From Burkholderia sp. BCC0506 (GTDB lineage Bacteria > Pseudomonadota > Gammaproteobacteria > Burkholderiales > Burkholderiaceae): 64,000 bases of DNA. Location: the NCBI RefSeq assembly GCF_902833145.1, contig NZ_CADFEN010000004.1, positions 310,001 through 374,000 of the forward strand, read 5' to 3'. This document shows positions 1-9,109 of the stretch, piece by piece. Under the pieces are notes generated by a model. The model was not told where the DNA came from and ran no database searches. It worked only from the letters and a program-made list of their open reading frames with translations. How positions within the stretch are numbered: position 1 is the stretch's first letter; each line of letters starts with the position of its first letter. A program made the translations under genes and the position numbers.

Positions 1-427
1 CATGCTCGTACAGGTAGCCCAGGTTGTTCAGGATCAGCAGCAGCACGATCAGCGGAATCGAGCGGAACAGCCACACGAACGTCCACGCGCTGGCGGACAG
101 CAGGCGCGAACGCGACAGCCGGGCCAGCGCGACGAACGCGCCGAGCACGAAGCCGAACACCGCGCCGAGCAGCGTGAGCACCAGCGTGCGCGCGAGCCCC
201 GACAGCACCGGCGGCGACAGGAACCATTCGGCGAACACCGGCCAGCCCCATTGCGGGTTGCCGAGGATCGAATGCAGCGCGATCGCGATCAGCGCGAGCG
301 CGAGCACGGTGCCGGCCGTGCGCGACCGGTGGCGCGCGGGCACGATCCGGAAACGCGTGCCGGCGTCGCGTGCGCCGGGGGAAGAGAGCGGCGGCAGCGC
401 GCCGCCGAGGTGGGTCGTGTCGCTCAT
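1..427 (-). CDS. Polar amino acid ABC transporter permease (partial, runs off left edge)
   Basis: Inner-membrane permease of a polar amino acid ABC importer (HisM/GlnP-type family). Only the first 142 residues lie in the window. A cytosolic lead of about 35 residues is followed by a hydrophobic segment (about 37-55), a second (about 76-105) and a third containing RSIPLIVLLLI, the family's conserved arginine-proline turn at the end of a helix. The ATG at 425-427 is the first good start. The gene follows the monooxygenase stop by 60 bases on the same strand, so it probably belongs to the same operon and works with the binding protein at 2953-3906. The ATPase is expected beyond the left edge. 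Substrate is not readable from the sequence; sulfur amino acid is inferred from the neighbours. Confidence 0.85.
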   Translation of the reverse strand, partial: MSDTTHLGGALPPLSSPGARDAGTRFRIVPARHRSRTAGTVLALALIAIALHSILGNPQWGWPVFAEWFLSPPVLSGLARTLVLTLLGAVFGFVLGAFVALARLSRSRLLSASAWTFVWLFRSIPLIVLLLILNNLGYLYEH

Positions 428-487
428 GTCGTGGGCATCCTCGAATCGGTCGATCGGCGGGTGCGCCGCGCGCGCGGCGCGGCGGCG

Positions 488-1840
488 TCAGGCGTGCGCT
501 TCGGCCGCCGTCTCGTGGGCGGCGCCGGGCGTCGCGTAACGGCTCGCCTTGCGCGGCAGGCCGAGGTGGTCGCGCAGCGTGGCGCCGGGCAGGTCGCGGC
601 TGTAGCGGCCGCGCGCCTCGAGCACCGGAATCACGAGTTCGACGAAATCGTCGACGCCCTGTGCCTGGACCGGAAAACCGAGGATGAAGCCGTCGCCGGC
701 GCCGGCATCGTGCCAGCGGATCAGCTCGTCGGCGACGTGCTCGGCCGTGCCGATGAAGTTCGGGCGCGGCGTCGCGACCGCGAGCGCCGTCTCGCGCAGC
801 GACAGGCCCTTGCGCTTCGCGTCGGCCTTGATGCGGTCGGTGGTCGAGCGGAAGCTGTTGCGGCCCAGCTCGCCGAGCTCCGGGAACGGCGCGTCGAGCG
901 CGTACTGCGTGAAATCGTGGTGATCGAAATAGCGGCCGAGGTACGCGAGCGCCTCGTCGATCGTCAGCAGGTCGCGAATCGCCTGGTATTTGTCCTCCGC
1001 CTCGGCGGCCGTGCGGCCGACGATCGGCCCGACGCCGGGGAAGATCTTCACGTCATCGGCCCGCCGTCCGTGCTCGAGCGCGCTCTGTTTCACGCGCCGC
1101 GTGAACGCGGCCGTTTCCTCGATCGACGGCGAATGCGTGAACACGGCATCCGCGTATTTGCCCGCGAGGCCGATCCCGGTGTCGGACGAGCCGGCCTGGA
1201 AGATCACCGGCTGCCCCTGCGGCGAGCGCTGGATGTTCAGCGGGCCCGCGACCTGGAAGAAGCGGCCGTGGTGATCGAGCGTATGCAGCTTGTCGCGATC
1301 GAAGAAGCGGCCGGTCGCGCGGTCGCGCACGAATGCATCGTCGTCCCAGCTGTCCCACAGGCCCTGCACGACCTCGAGGTATTCGTCGGCGATCTCGTAG
1401 CGCAGTTCGTGATCCGGGTGCGCCTTGCCGAAATTCTTCGCGGTGCCTTCGAGCGGCGTCGTCACGACGTTCCAGCCCGCGCGCCCGCCGCTGATCGCGT
1501 CGAGCGACGCGAGCTGGCGCGCGACCGTGAACGGTTCGCTGTACGACGTCGAGATCGTGCCCGCGAGCCCGATCTTCTTCGTCGCGACCGCGAGCGCCGA
1601 CAGCACCGTCAGCGGCTCGAAGCGGTTCAGGAAGTGCGGGATCGACTTCTCGTTGATGTAGAGGCCGTCCGCGACGAATGCGAACGCGATGCCGGCGGCT
1701 TCCGCCTTGCGCGCGACGCCGATCGCGAAGTCGAGGTTGATGCTGGCATCCGGCGGGTTGCTCGGATGCCGCCATGCGTTCATGTGGCTGCCTGCGCCTT
1801 GCAGCATCAGGCCGAAGGGAATCGATCGTCGGGTCGTCAT
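488..1840 (-). CDS. NtaA/SnaA/DszA-family FMN-dependent monooxygenase
   Basis: A 450-residue flavin-dependent monooxygenase of the nitrilotriacetate/pristinamycin synthase A branch of the luciferase-like (LLM) superfamily. These enzymes use FMNH2 from a separate reductase and O2 to oxidise carbon next to N or S. Seen: the family start [14 protein letters not shown], the substrate-pocket stretch [19 protein letters not shown], and [19 protein letters not shown]-type flavin contacts with GWNVVTT at about residue 130. Length is normal for the family (about 440-460). The gene begins 10 bases after the second monooxygenase, in an operon with a GNAT enzyme and an amino-acid transporter, as in Bacillus CmoJ/YtnJ clusters for S-alkyl-cysteine breakdown. 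Family is certain; substrate is inferred. Confidence 0.9.
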   Translation of the reverse strand: MTTRRSIPFGLMLQGAGSHMNAWRHPSNPPDASINLDFAIGVARKAEAAGIAFAFVADGLYINEKSIPHFLNRFEPLTVLSALAVATKKIGLAGTISTSYSEPFTVARQLASLDAISGGRAGWNVVTTPLEGTAKNFGKAHPDHELRYEIADEYLEVVQGLWDSWDDDAFVRDRATGRFFDRDKLHTLDHHGRFFQVAGPLNIQRSPQGQPVIFQAGSSDTGIGLAGKYADAVFTHSPSIEETAAFTRRVKQSALEHGRRADDVKIFPGVGPIVGRTAAEAEDKYQAIRDLLTIDEALAYLGRYFDHHDFTQYALDAPFPELGELGRNSFRSTTDRIKADAKRKGLSLRETALAVATPRPNFIGTAEHVADELIRWHDAGAGDGFILGFPVQAQGVDDFVELVIPVLEARGRYSRDLPGATLRDHLGLPRKASRYATPGAAHETAAEAHA

Positions 1841-1850
1841 GATGGGAGCG

Positions 1851-2900
1851 TCACGCGTTCTGGTCAGGGGAGAGGGAGCGGCCGGCCGCGAGGGCGGCCT
1901 GCAACGGCGTGGTCGACAGCGCGCCGCCGAGCCATTCGGCCGACGCGAGCCGCGCCGCGTAGTCGGACACCGGCGAATCGATCACGAACGCATCGACGTC
2001 GAGCCGGCGGCTCAGCGCGTCGAGCGCGCGATGCACGCGCTCCGGCGTATCGGCCAGCACCGTCGGGCGCAATTCGTCGATCCGGTAGTCGGACGCGCCG
2101 CTTTGCCGCGCGAATTCCGCGGCCGCCTGCGCGCTGGCGAGGTTGAAGCTCTGGCCGCCCGCGAGCTGCAGCTTGAAGATCTTCAACGGCCCGATCAGTT
2201 GTTCGGCCGCGTCGCGGGTGGGGGCAGCGACCGCGTACAGCGCGACGATCGGCTTTTCGCCACCCGCGCTGCGGTAGGCGTCGAGCGAGCGTTCGAGATT
2301 CGCGTCGTCGCCGTTGAAATGGCCCGCGTAGCAGAAGCGCCAGCCGTTGCGCGCGGCGAGCGCGCCGCTGTCCGGCGAGCCGCCGAGCAGGATGCGTTCG
2401 GGCAACTGCGGCGGCACCGGCATCGCGACCGCGCCGGCAAGCGGATGATCTTCGGCCACGCCCCAGCCGAGAAACGCGTCGAGCTCCGCGAGCTGCCCCG
2501 CGAAATCGGGCTTGCGCGCCTTGTCGTGGAACCACTGCAGCGCGCGCGTGGTCAGCGGCAGCCCGCCGGGCGCCTTGCCGATGCCGAGATCGACGCGGCC
2601 CGGCGCGAGCGCGGCCAGCAGCTTGAACGTTTCCGCGACCTTGAACGGGCTGTAGTGCTGCAGCATCACGCCGCCCGAGCCGACGCGGATGCGCGACGTG
2701 TGCGCGAGCAGGTGCGCGACGACGATCTCCGGCGCCGAGCTGGCGAAACCCGGCGTGCCGTGATGCTCGGCGACCCAGAATCGTTCGTAGCCGAGCTGTT
2801 CGGCGCGCTGCGCGAGCGTCGTGGTGAAGCGCAGCGCGTCGGCGGCGTTCGCGCCGTCGGCGATCGGACTCTTGTCCAGCAACGAAAGCGAATAAGACAT
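1851..2900 (-). CDS. LLM-class flavin-dependent oxidoreductase (YtmO/CmoO-like)
   Basis: A 349-residue single-component luciferase-like monooxygenase. The N-terminus [12 protein letters not shown] followed by [12 protein letters not shown]-type sequence (here [10 protein letters not shown]) and [18 protein letters not shown] is the hallmark of the MsnO8/YtmO subgroup; [13 protein letters not shown] follows at about residue 105. It is a different branch from the adjacent NtaA-type enzyme, so the operon carries two distinct flavin monooxygenases. Ten bases separate its stop from the next gene, indicating tight co-transcription. No flavin reductase is seen in the window. The paired arrangement matches YtmO and YtnJ in the Bacillus cysteine-salvage operon; that functional parallel is inference. 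Confidence 0.88.
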   Translation of the reverse strand: MSYSLSLLDKSPIADGANAADALRFTTTLAQRAEQLGYERFWVAEHHGTPGFASSAPEIVVAHLLAHTSRIRVGSGGVMLQHYSPFKVAETFKLLAALAPGRVDLGIGKAPGGLPLTTRALQWFHDKARKPDFAGQLAELDAFLGWGVAEDHPLAGAVAMPVPPQLPERILLGGSPDSGALAARNGWRFCYAGHFNGDDANLERSLDAYRSAGGEKPIVALYAVAAPTRDAAEQLIGPLKIFKLQLAGGQSFNLASAQAAAEFARQSGASDYRIDELRPTVLADTPERVHRALDALSRRLDVDAFVIDSPVSDYAARLASAEWLGGALSTTPLQAALAAGRSLSPDQNA

Positions 2901-2952
2901 GGTGAGCGGCGTTCCTGCGTGAGCGTGGATGGGACGGTTGCGGGCGCGGCGC

Positions 2953-3906
2953 TCAGCTTTTCGGCAGCCCGGGCGGGTTCGTGCGCGACTGGTCGATCGC
3001 CTCGGACGCGAGGTTCCAGCGGTCGAGCACCTGCTGGTAGCGGCCGCTCGTAATCAACCCGTTCAGCGCGACGGTCAGCGGCTCGGCGAGGCCGCTGCCG
3101 CGGCGGGTCGCGATCGCGATGTCGGCCGTGCGCGGCCAGCCGCCGCTGATCGCGCCGACGAGCCGCGTCTTGCCTTGCTGCGCGCTTTGATACGCGAGCA
3201 CCGAATTCACGCTGAATACCGCGTCCGCGCGGCCCGACTGCACGGCGACGATGCGCATCGCCTGGTCGTCGTAGTACTGGATCTGCACGGGTTTCAGCCC
3301 GTGCGCGACGTTCTCGCGATCCCATGCGAGCAGGATCTTTTCCTGGTTGGTGCCGGCGTCGGTCACGATGCGCAGCCCCGCGACGTCCTTCGGCTCGCGG
3401 ATCGCCTGGATCTTGCTGTCGTTACGCACGTAGAAGCCGACCTGGTCCTTGCGGTAGGTCGAGAAATCGAACTTCTGCTTGCGCTCCTCGGTGACGGTCA
3501 CGTTCGAGATCACCGCGTCGACTTTCCCCGATTCGAGCGCCAGCGGCCAGTCGGCCCACGCGAGCGCGACGATCTTCAGCTTGCGGCCGAGGCTGTCGGA
3601 TACGAGCTGGCTGACGTCGGCGTCGAAGCCGACCACCGTGCGCGCGTCGGTCGCATACGAACTGATCGGCGGCAGGCTCGGCGCGATGCCGATCGTCAGC
3701 GTGCCGGGTTCCGCGAACTTGAACGATGCGGGCACCGCGCGCTCGACGGCCGCATCGGGCGTGCCACGCGGGCGGCCGCGCTGTTCGGGGCTCAGGTCGA
3801 ACGTCGCGGCGGTCGTAGCCATGGCGGCGGCGAGGGCGGTCAGGCCGACCAGTGCGGTGGCCAGCGTGCGCACGGCACGGGATGAAAGCGGTACGGCTCG
3901 ATGCAT
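2953..3906 (-). CDS. Periplasmic amino acid-binding protein (SBP_bac_3)
   Basis: A 317-residue periplasmic solute-binding protein of the type-3 amino-acid family. A hydrophobic signal segment (about residues 10-34, ending near ATTAA) is followed by the lobe motifs TIGIAPSLPPISS, VVGFDADVSQLVSDSLG and KVDAVISNVTVTEERKQKFDFS, the last being the highly conserved SBP_bac_3 signature. The start at 3904-3906 was chosen because the signal peptide begins there; the frame stays open upstream but encodes no plausible protein. It precedes the two monooxygenases on the same strand and should deliver substrate to the permease at 1-427. The DxxSQ-type ligand pocket cannot be assigned to one amino acid by eye. 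Confidence 0.9.
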   Translation of the reverse strand: MHRAVPLSSRAVRTLATALVGLTALAAAMATTAATFDLSPEQRGRPRGTPDAAVERAVPASFKFAEPGTLTIGIAPSLPPISSYATDARTVVGFDADVSQLVSDSLGRKLKIVALAWADWPLALESGKVDAVISNVTVTEERKQKFDFSTYRKDQVGFYVRNDSKIQAIREPKDVAGLRIVTDAGTNQEKILLAWDRENVAHGLKPVQIQYYDDQAMRIVAVQSGRADAVFSVNSVLAYQSAQQGKTRLVGAISGGWPRTADIAIATRRGSGLAEPLTVALNGLITSGRYQQVLDRWNLASEAIDQSRTNPPGLPKS

Positions 3907-3980
3907 GAAAACGTCCTGTCGTGTCGTGGAAGCGTGGAAAAAAGCGGGATGGTCGAGATGAAATGCGTGATGTGGTGCGC

Positions 3981-4541
3981 TCAGCGCGGCAGCGCCGCTT
4001 CGGGCACGGGCGCCCACAGGTCGGCCAGCGTCGACGTGCGCGACGGATCGACGAGATCCTTGCCGAAGCGCAGGTGGAAATACGCTTCGGGGTCGATCGA
4101 CGAATCGAACAGCCGCGTGTAGCCGGTGCGGTCGTACAGCGCCCACGCTTCGGGCTGGCGGAAGCCGGTGGTCAGGTAGAGGCGGCGGTAACCCTGTCGT
4201 ACGGCGCGCTGTTCGAGCGCTTCGACGATGCGTCGCGCGAGGCCCTGGCGGCGCAGGTCGGTGCGCGTCCAGATGCGCTTCAGTTCGGCGGTTTGCGCGT
4301 CGTAGCGCTTGAACGCGCCGCCGCCGATCGTTTCGCCGTCGCGCAGCAGCAGCACGAACGCGCCGTCGGGCGGCGCGAAGCGTTCGGCCGGGTAGCGCGC
4401 GAGTTCGTCGCGGGCCGACGCGCGGCTGTCGGGGCGGTATGCGGCGTAACGGGTCGAATACTCGTCGATCAGCGCGTCGATCAGCGGCTGTGCGCGGACG
4501 TCGAGCGGCGTCGTGTCGATGATGCGGTCGTTCGTGGCCAT
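3981..4541 (-). CDS. GNAT-family N-acetyltransferase
   Basis: A 186-residue acetyl-CoA-dependent N-acetyltransferase. The acetyl-CoA loop is RTDLRRQGLARRIVEALE (R/Q-x-x-G-x-G/A motif) at about residues 93-110, preceded by the AELKRIWTRTDLR beta-strand, and followed by GYRRLYLTTGFRQPEAWALYDR typical of GNATs acting on amino-acid-like substrates. Start ATG at 4539-4541 is preferred; an in-frame ATG six bases upstream and one at 4592 are alternatives, and no strong Shine-Dalgarno sequence decides. It is the first gene of the five-gene minus-strand set and by position corresponds to the N-acetyltransferase of S-alkyl-cysteine salvage operons (YtmI/SnaA type). Confidence 0.85.
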   Translation of the reverse strand: MATNDRIIDTTPLDVRAQPLIDALIDEYSTRYAAYRPDSRASARDELARYPAERFAPPDGAFVLLLRDGETIGGGAFKRYDAQTAELKRIWTRTDLRRQGLARRIVEALEQRAVRQGYRRLYLTTGFRQPEAWALYDRTGYTRLFDSSIDPEAYFHLRFGKDLVDPSRTSTLADLWAPVPEAALPR

Positions 4542-4547
4542 GGGCAT

Positions 4548-4998
4548 CGCGAATGGCGCGCGATGCGGACGTTCCTGGCAGGGTGCGGGCACGCGACCCG
4601 TCCGGTCTGTTCCGTTATCGCGACGCAGTTGTCGTGATGGCGGCGGCTGTCGTGCCTGGTGCGATGCATCCGGCGCGCCGCCGCCGTTTTGAACACGTTA
4701 GCGGCGCGGCCCGCAAAGGCGAACGAAGCAATTTCGATAAGGATTTCGCGGGCGGTGGAAGAAGGCTTGCAGGGGGCGTGGGGTGGGGCAAGCGGGCGTG
4801 GTGTGGAGGCCATGCCCGTTCGCGGTGTGTACGTCGGCAATGAACGCCGAGCGTTGTCGTTTCGACGGCCGAACGGTCATGCCGACCGGGGGCTGGCCCG
4901 TCGCGGCGCGGCCGGTCGGTGCCCGCCGCCGTGCGGGCGACGGGCCGCCTCGACTCGTCGCATCACCGCGAGGCGACGATCCTCGGCGACGACGGCGT
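4548..4998. other. Intergenic region, no gene recognised
   Basis: About 450 bases between the GNAT operon and the 3' end of rdgC. Short open frames on both strands have no ribosome binding site and read as low-complexity GC-rich translation. It should hold the promoter of the minus-strand operon; I could not pick out a convincing -35/-10 pair or operator. Confidence 0.5.
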
Positions 4999-5922
4999 TC
5001 AGGCCGCTGCCGCCTGCTGAATCGCGTCCTGCTGATCGCCATCCAGGATATCGACGAGACTGGTCAGCATCCGTACCAGTTCACCCGTCATCAGCGTGAA
5101 ATCCGAGTCGAAGCGCTCATCGTCGTTCTGCGCGGTGGGGTCCGCCGCCTCCTTGATCACGTCGAGCGGCGTGACACGCTTGATCGTCAGCGACGGCGTC
5201 AGCACGAACGAGATCCGGTCGTCCCACGTCATCGCAAGGCGCATGCACTGTTTGCCGGCTTCGATGTGCCGGCGCATGTCGTTCGTTTCCAGCGCGTGGC
5301 CGACGTATCGCACCGTGGCGCCGCCTTCGCCGCTCGAGCGCAGCTCGGCGTCCTGGTCCACCGTGAATCCGCCCGGTGCCTCGCCGGACAGCACCCAATC
5401 GGTCATCGCGGCGACCGGGGAACGCGCCACCTGGACGCCCGCGAGCGGCAACTGGTCGATCGATTTGACGAGCAGGCTGCGAACGTCGTCGGCCAGCGCC
5501 TGGGAAGCCGCATCGATGACGAGCCAGCCGTTCGCCGTATCGATCCACACGCGCGTATCGCGGCGAATGCTGAACGCGCGCGGCAGCAGTTCGTCGGTCA
5601 CCTGCTCCTTGAGTTCGCGCAGTTGTTTCCGGCCGACCTTGAAGCCCTGCTGCTCCTCGACTTCGAGCGCACGCGCCTTGGTGACCTGATTGACGACCGA
5701 CGCCGGAAGCAGCTTCTTTTCGGCACGAAACAGCAGCAGCATCTGCCGGTTGATCGAATACACGAGCGCGCCGTCGTCACGCGGCGACGCCCAGCCGGCG
5801 CGCTGCATCTCGACGCTGCTGCCCGGCTGGAACGCGTATGGCGCCAGCCATTTTTCCATCTGGTCTGGGGTGACGGCCCAAGGTGCCGGAAGACGATGAA
5901 GCTGAAGGTTCTTGAACCACAT
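4999..5922 (-). CDS. rdgC: Recombination-associated protein RdgC
   Basis: A 307-residue homologue of RdgC, a nucleoid-associated, ring-shaped dimeric DNA-binding protein that limits RecA loading and affects recombination and replication restart. The diagnostic N-terminus [11 protein letters not shown] matches the E. coli form (about 303 residues). Further family features are the [16 protein letters not shown] strand-helix, the [14 protein letters not shown] segment and the acidic C-terminal helix. The ATG at 5920-5922 was chosen over the upstream ATG at 5946 because family members start with M(L)WFKN. It stands alone, divergent from the zinc-ribbon membrane protein at 6174. No LexA-like box was seen upstream. 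Confidence 0.95.
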   Translation of the reverse strand: MWFKNLQLHRLPAPWAVTPDQMEKWLAPYAFQPGSSVEMQRAGWASPRDDGALVYSINRQMLLLFRAEKKLLPASVVNQVTKARALEVEEQQGFKVGRKQLRELKEQVTDELLPRAFSIRRDTRVWIDTANGWLVIDAASQALADDVRSLLVKSIDQLPLAGVQVARSPVAAMTDWVLSGEAPGGFTVDQDAELRSSGEGGATVRYVGHALETNDMRRHIEAGKQCMRLAMTWDDRISFVLTPSLTIKRVTPLDVIKEAADPTAQNDDERFDSDFTLMTGELVRMLTSLVDILDGDQQDAIQQAAAA

Positions 5923-6173
5923 AGGCGTACGGGCAAAGCGCGTCATTCTATATGACGGGGGCGGTCAGCGGCCAGTTGCGGACATTTCGACAATAGCGTT
6001 TGTCTCGGTTGCAGCGTTGTGATGTCCGTCCGGTTAGCCCGTGAACTCATGGAGCCAAATCCACACGCTCCTCCGCAAATGTCGGGTGACCGCGAGCTGT
6101 CGAAAAAGAGAGAATCGACGGTTGCATCGAGATTGACGACAATGGAGACCATTCCAACAAGAGGGCAAAAACA

Positions 6174-7244
6174 ATGATGACTTCCGGCGACGGCCTGACC
6201 AGCCCGGCGCGGCTCCTGCGACTCGCTTCATGGGGGATTGCGATCATCTTCGCCGTCTTTCTGAACATGCTCGGCAGTCTCGTGATCCGCGACATGGCGT
6301 TCGCTCCGAGCGGTGGTCCGCCGGTCATCGAGCAATTCGCCGATGCGCCGGTAAAAGCGCGGCTGGACGCGGCGCGGCGTCAATTGCAGGCGCAGCGCGA
6401 CGCGCTGGCCGAGAAGATCGACACGATGGAAGTCTCGCGCGGCCGCGCCGCGAAGGCGTACGCGGCCGAGAAGGAAAGTTTCCGCAACTGGCTCGCAACC
6501 CGCGCGGTGACTGGAGACGGCGCGAAGGACCCGGACATTCTGGCGAGAACGCGCGAGCTCGATGCGCTCCAGGCCGTGGTGATCGACTGGCAGCATCGGA
6601 TCGATGCGATCAGCGACCAGCAACGGGCACTGGCATCGCAGCAGGCTCAAGTCGACGCGCAAATCGCCGAAGCGGACGCAGCAGCCGAGCGGCGCTTCGA
6701 CGCGGCCACCCGGCACTACGAGATGCAGGTGTTCGGGCTGCGGCTTGCGCTGACGTTGCCGATCCTGCTGGTTGCGACCTGGCTGTTCATCCGCTACCGC
6801 AAGGCGCGCTACTGGCCGTTCGTGTACGGTTTCGGCCTGTTCGCACTGAGCGCGTTTTTCATTGAACTGGTCCCGTACCTGCCGAATTTCGGCGGCTATG
6901 TCCGGGTCCTCGTTGGCATCGCGCTCACGGTATTCGCCGGCCTCTACATGATGAAGGCATTTCAGCGCTATGCCGAACGCAAGCGGCTCGAATTGCAACA
7001 GGATCAGGGGGAACGCGCGCGCTCGATCGGATACGAAAAGGCCGTTCGATCGCTGGAAAAGAAACGCTGCCCGTCATGCGACAAACAATGGAATCTCGGC
7101 GGCGACGATTCCACGTTCTGCGTACATTGCGGATTGAGGCTTTTCAACGTGTGCGAATGCGGTGGCCGGAATTTCTTCTTCTTTCCGCATTGCCATCAAT
7201 GCGGTGTTGCGCAGGGAAACGAGTCGCCTGTGTCGTCCGACTGA
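6174..7244 (+). CDS. Membrane protein with coiled coil and C-terminal zinc ribbons
   Basis: A 356-residue protein of unknown function. One N-terminal transmembrane helix (about 14-38) is followed by a long charged, Ala/Gln-rich coiled coil (about 50-185), then two or three membrane helices (about 188-265), another coiled stretch, and a C-terminal cysteine-rich tail. The tail has CPSCDKQWNLGG, CVHCGLRLFN, CECGG and CHQCG, eight cysteines forming two probable zinc ribbons. It starts with ATGATG behind an AGAGGG-type ribosome site. It is divergent from rdgC with 251 bases between. The topology suggests the coiled coil is periplasmic and the zinc ribbons cytoplasmic; this is inference, and I cannot name a family. 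Confidence 0.75.
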   Translation: MMTSGDGLTSPARLLRLASWGIAIIFAVFLNMLGSLVIRDMAFAPSGGPPVIEQFADAPVKARLDAARRQLQAQRDALAEKIDTMEVSRGRAAKAYAAEKESFRNWLATRAVTGDGAKDPDILARTRELDALQAVVIDWQHRIDAISDQQRALASQQAQVDAQIAEADAAAERRFDAATRHYEMQVFGLRLALTLPILLVATWLFIRYRKARYWPFVYGFGLFALSAFFIELVPYLPNFGGYVRVLVGIALTVFAGLYMMKAFQRYAERKRLELQQDQGERARSIGYEKAVRSLEKKRCPSCDKQWNLGGDDSTFCVHCGLRLFNVCECGGRNFFFFPHCHQCGVAQGNESPVSSD

Positions 7245-7302
7245 CGGTCAGCGCGCACGCACGAGCGATGCACGACGGCCGTGAACGCGCCAGTCGGGTT
7301 CA

Positions 7303-8337
7303 TCACCCGACGACACGCGGCGGTGTCGACAACTCCGCCAGCTGAAACAGACAATCCCCGCGCCGCACCTGCGCGGGCACGCGCTTGCACACCACCTCGC
7401 CGTCGCCCTTGAACCGGTGCAACACCGGTTCGCGCAACGGCGTATCGGGGAAATGCACCCACGCGGCCGGCTGCCCGGCCTTCACCTGATCGCCGAGTTC
7501 GACGAGCGGTTCATACAGCCCGCGCTCATACGCATAGACGAAATGGCGATCGCCGTCGACGCGCATGAAACGCGGGACGGTCGGCGGCGCGTCGGGCACG
7601 AGCGCGCCGTGCAGCAACCCGATATGGCCGAGGTAATGCAGCAGCCCTTGGCGGCCGAGCCGGATCAGCGACGGATCGGCCATGCCGGCGCCGCCAAGCT
7701 CGGTGACGATCGAGATCGCGCCTTGCCGGCGCGCGGCCGACGCCGAATGCACGGGATTCGGTGCGTGCAGCAGCGCGTTGTGCAAGCCGAACGCGACCAG
7801 CAGCCCGTTGAGCTTCGCGGCTTCTTCGGCGTCGAGCGGATCGATCGCGAGCATGTTGCCGCCCTGGTACAGCAGCGAGCTGCCGCCCGAATGCAGGTCG
7901 ACCAGGTACTGCGCGCGCGACAGCAGCACATGCTCGATGTAGTGGGCGATCATCTGCGTCGGCGTGCCGGTCGGGTCGCCGGGAAAGCTGCGGTTCAGGT
8001 TGCCTTCGTCGAGCGGCGACACGCGCAGGCCCGCATCCGCCGCCGGGAAATTCGCCATCGGCAGCAGGATCAACTGCCCGCTGACCATGTCGGGTTCGAT
8101 CTCGCGCATCAGTTGCGACACGATGATCTGGCCTTCGTACTCGTCGCCGTGATTGCCGGCCATCACGAGCGCGACCGGGCCGTCGCCGTTGCGGATCGAT
8201 ACGATCGGGATCGGCAGCCAGCCGTACGCGGAGCGATGCACCGAGTGCGGCAGCCGCAGGTAGCCCGCGTGCTTGCCCTGTGCGTCGAGATCGATTTCGC
8301 AGTGAATGGGATTTCGGGGAGAGGAAGAGGCGGTCAT
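7303..8337 (-). CDS. Succinylglutamate desuccinylase/aspartoacylase-family zinc hydrolase (DoeB-like)
   Basis: A 344-residue zinc-dependent M14-fold amidohydrolase. Metal ligands are seen in MAGNHGDEYEG (His and Glu, about residues 60-70) and in VDLHSGG (His, about 146); the motif LPMANFPA and NLNRSFPGDPTGTPTQ are typical of the DoeB subgroup, which removes the acetyl group from N-alpha-acetyl-diaminobutyrate during ectoine degradation. The C-terminal part has a barrel-sandwich-like domain ending in RVPAQVRRGDCLFQLAE. Other ectoine-degradation genes are absent nearby, so the substrate is open; an N-acyl amino acid is likely. Start ATG at 8335-8337. Confidence 0.82.
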   Translation of the reverse strand: MTASSSPRNPIHCEIDLDAQGKHAGYLRLPHSVHRSAYGWLPIPIVSIRNGDGPVALVMAGNHGDEYEGQIIVSQLMREIEPDMVSGQLILLPMANFPAADAGLRVSPLDEGNLNRSFPGDPTGTPTQMIAHYIEHVLLSRAQYLVDLHSGGSSLLYQGGNMLAIDPLDAEEAAKLNGLLVAFGLHNALLHAPNPVHSASAARRQGAISIVTELGGAGMADPSLIRLGRQGLLHYLGHIGLLHGALVPDAPPTVPRFMRVDGDRHFVYAYERGLYEPLVELGDQVKAGQPAAWVHFPDTPLREPVLHRFKGDGEVVCKRVPAQVRRGDCLFQLAELSTPPRVVG

Positions 8338-8579
8338 GGCGGTATCGTTCGATGAACGGAATCTGCCATCTTATAGGGGAAACCGGCACCGCGCGGCGCG
8401 GCGGGCCGGATCGACGGCCGATGCACGTGACCGCGGAACGGGCCCGTTGCCGTGCCGATACGCGCGAGCGCGCGCGATGTTGCCGCGATGAACGCATGCC
8501 GGCACGCCGCCCGGTCGCACGCGCGTGCCGGAATTCGCGCCGATCCCTTGTCGAGACAGGGGCGGCGCGTACCGCCGGC

Positions 8580-8855
8580 TTACCGGCCGGATGTTTCAGC
8601 TTCGATACGTCCTTCTTCCCACAGCGACCAGAAACGGCTGCCGGCGCGATACGGATTCGCGCGTCGCGCGGCGTGATCGGCGATGCCCTGACGAAACGCG
8701 CCGTACAGCGTGAGCGGCGGATTGTCGACGCATGCGGCCTCGCGCGCGGCCGGCATCCGGCGGTCGGACACGAGCCGGCGGATCAGCGATGTGCCGTCGA
8801 TCACCGCCTGTTCGTCGATGATTTCGGTGCGTGCGAGGACGTCGACGGTATTCAT
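8580..8855 (-). CDS. Hypothetical protein (91 aa)
   Basis: A 91-residue protein not matching any family I recognise. The start ATG at 8853-8855 is preceded by GGGAG at an ideal distance, which supports translation; the longer frame back to 8954 lacks a ribosome site. The sequence is charged, with DEQAVIDGTSLIRRLVSDR in the first half and RAGSRFWSLWEEGRIEAE near the end; the aromatic PYRAGSRFWSLWEEG tail resembles small conserved Burkholderia orphan proteins. No signal peptide or membrane segment. It lies alone between the DoeB-like gene and the diguanylate cyclase. Confidence 0.6.
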   Translation of the reverse strand: MNTVDVLARTEIIDEQAVIDGTSLIRRLVSDRRMPAAREAACVDNPPLTLYGAFRQGIADHAARRANPYRAGSRFWSLWEEGRIEAETSGR

Positions 8856-9109
8856 GGTGGCTCCCTGAAACGTTCTTTCCCCATCAAGGAGCAATAAGAG
8901 TGCCAGCCGAGAAATACCGCGCCCGGTCTCGATCGTGCGGGCTTCTGCAGCCATCTTGCGGCGTGCCGGACCGCGATGTTACGGAACACGTCACGTGACA
9001 CGCGAACGCACGGCGCCACGTGCGAACCGGCGCAGCGTTTCGAAGTTGAATCGTCGGGAGGATGGGGCGGATACGGAAAGGACGAGTGCGCAGGCGCCGC
9101 GTTGCCGGC

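Noticed and set aside
2-2146. A 714-residue open frame on the plus strand over the monooxygenases
   Set aside because: Antisense of the two flavin monooxygenases; very Arg/Glu rich with no recognisable domain.
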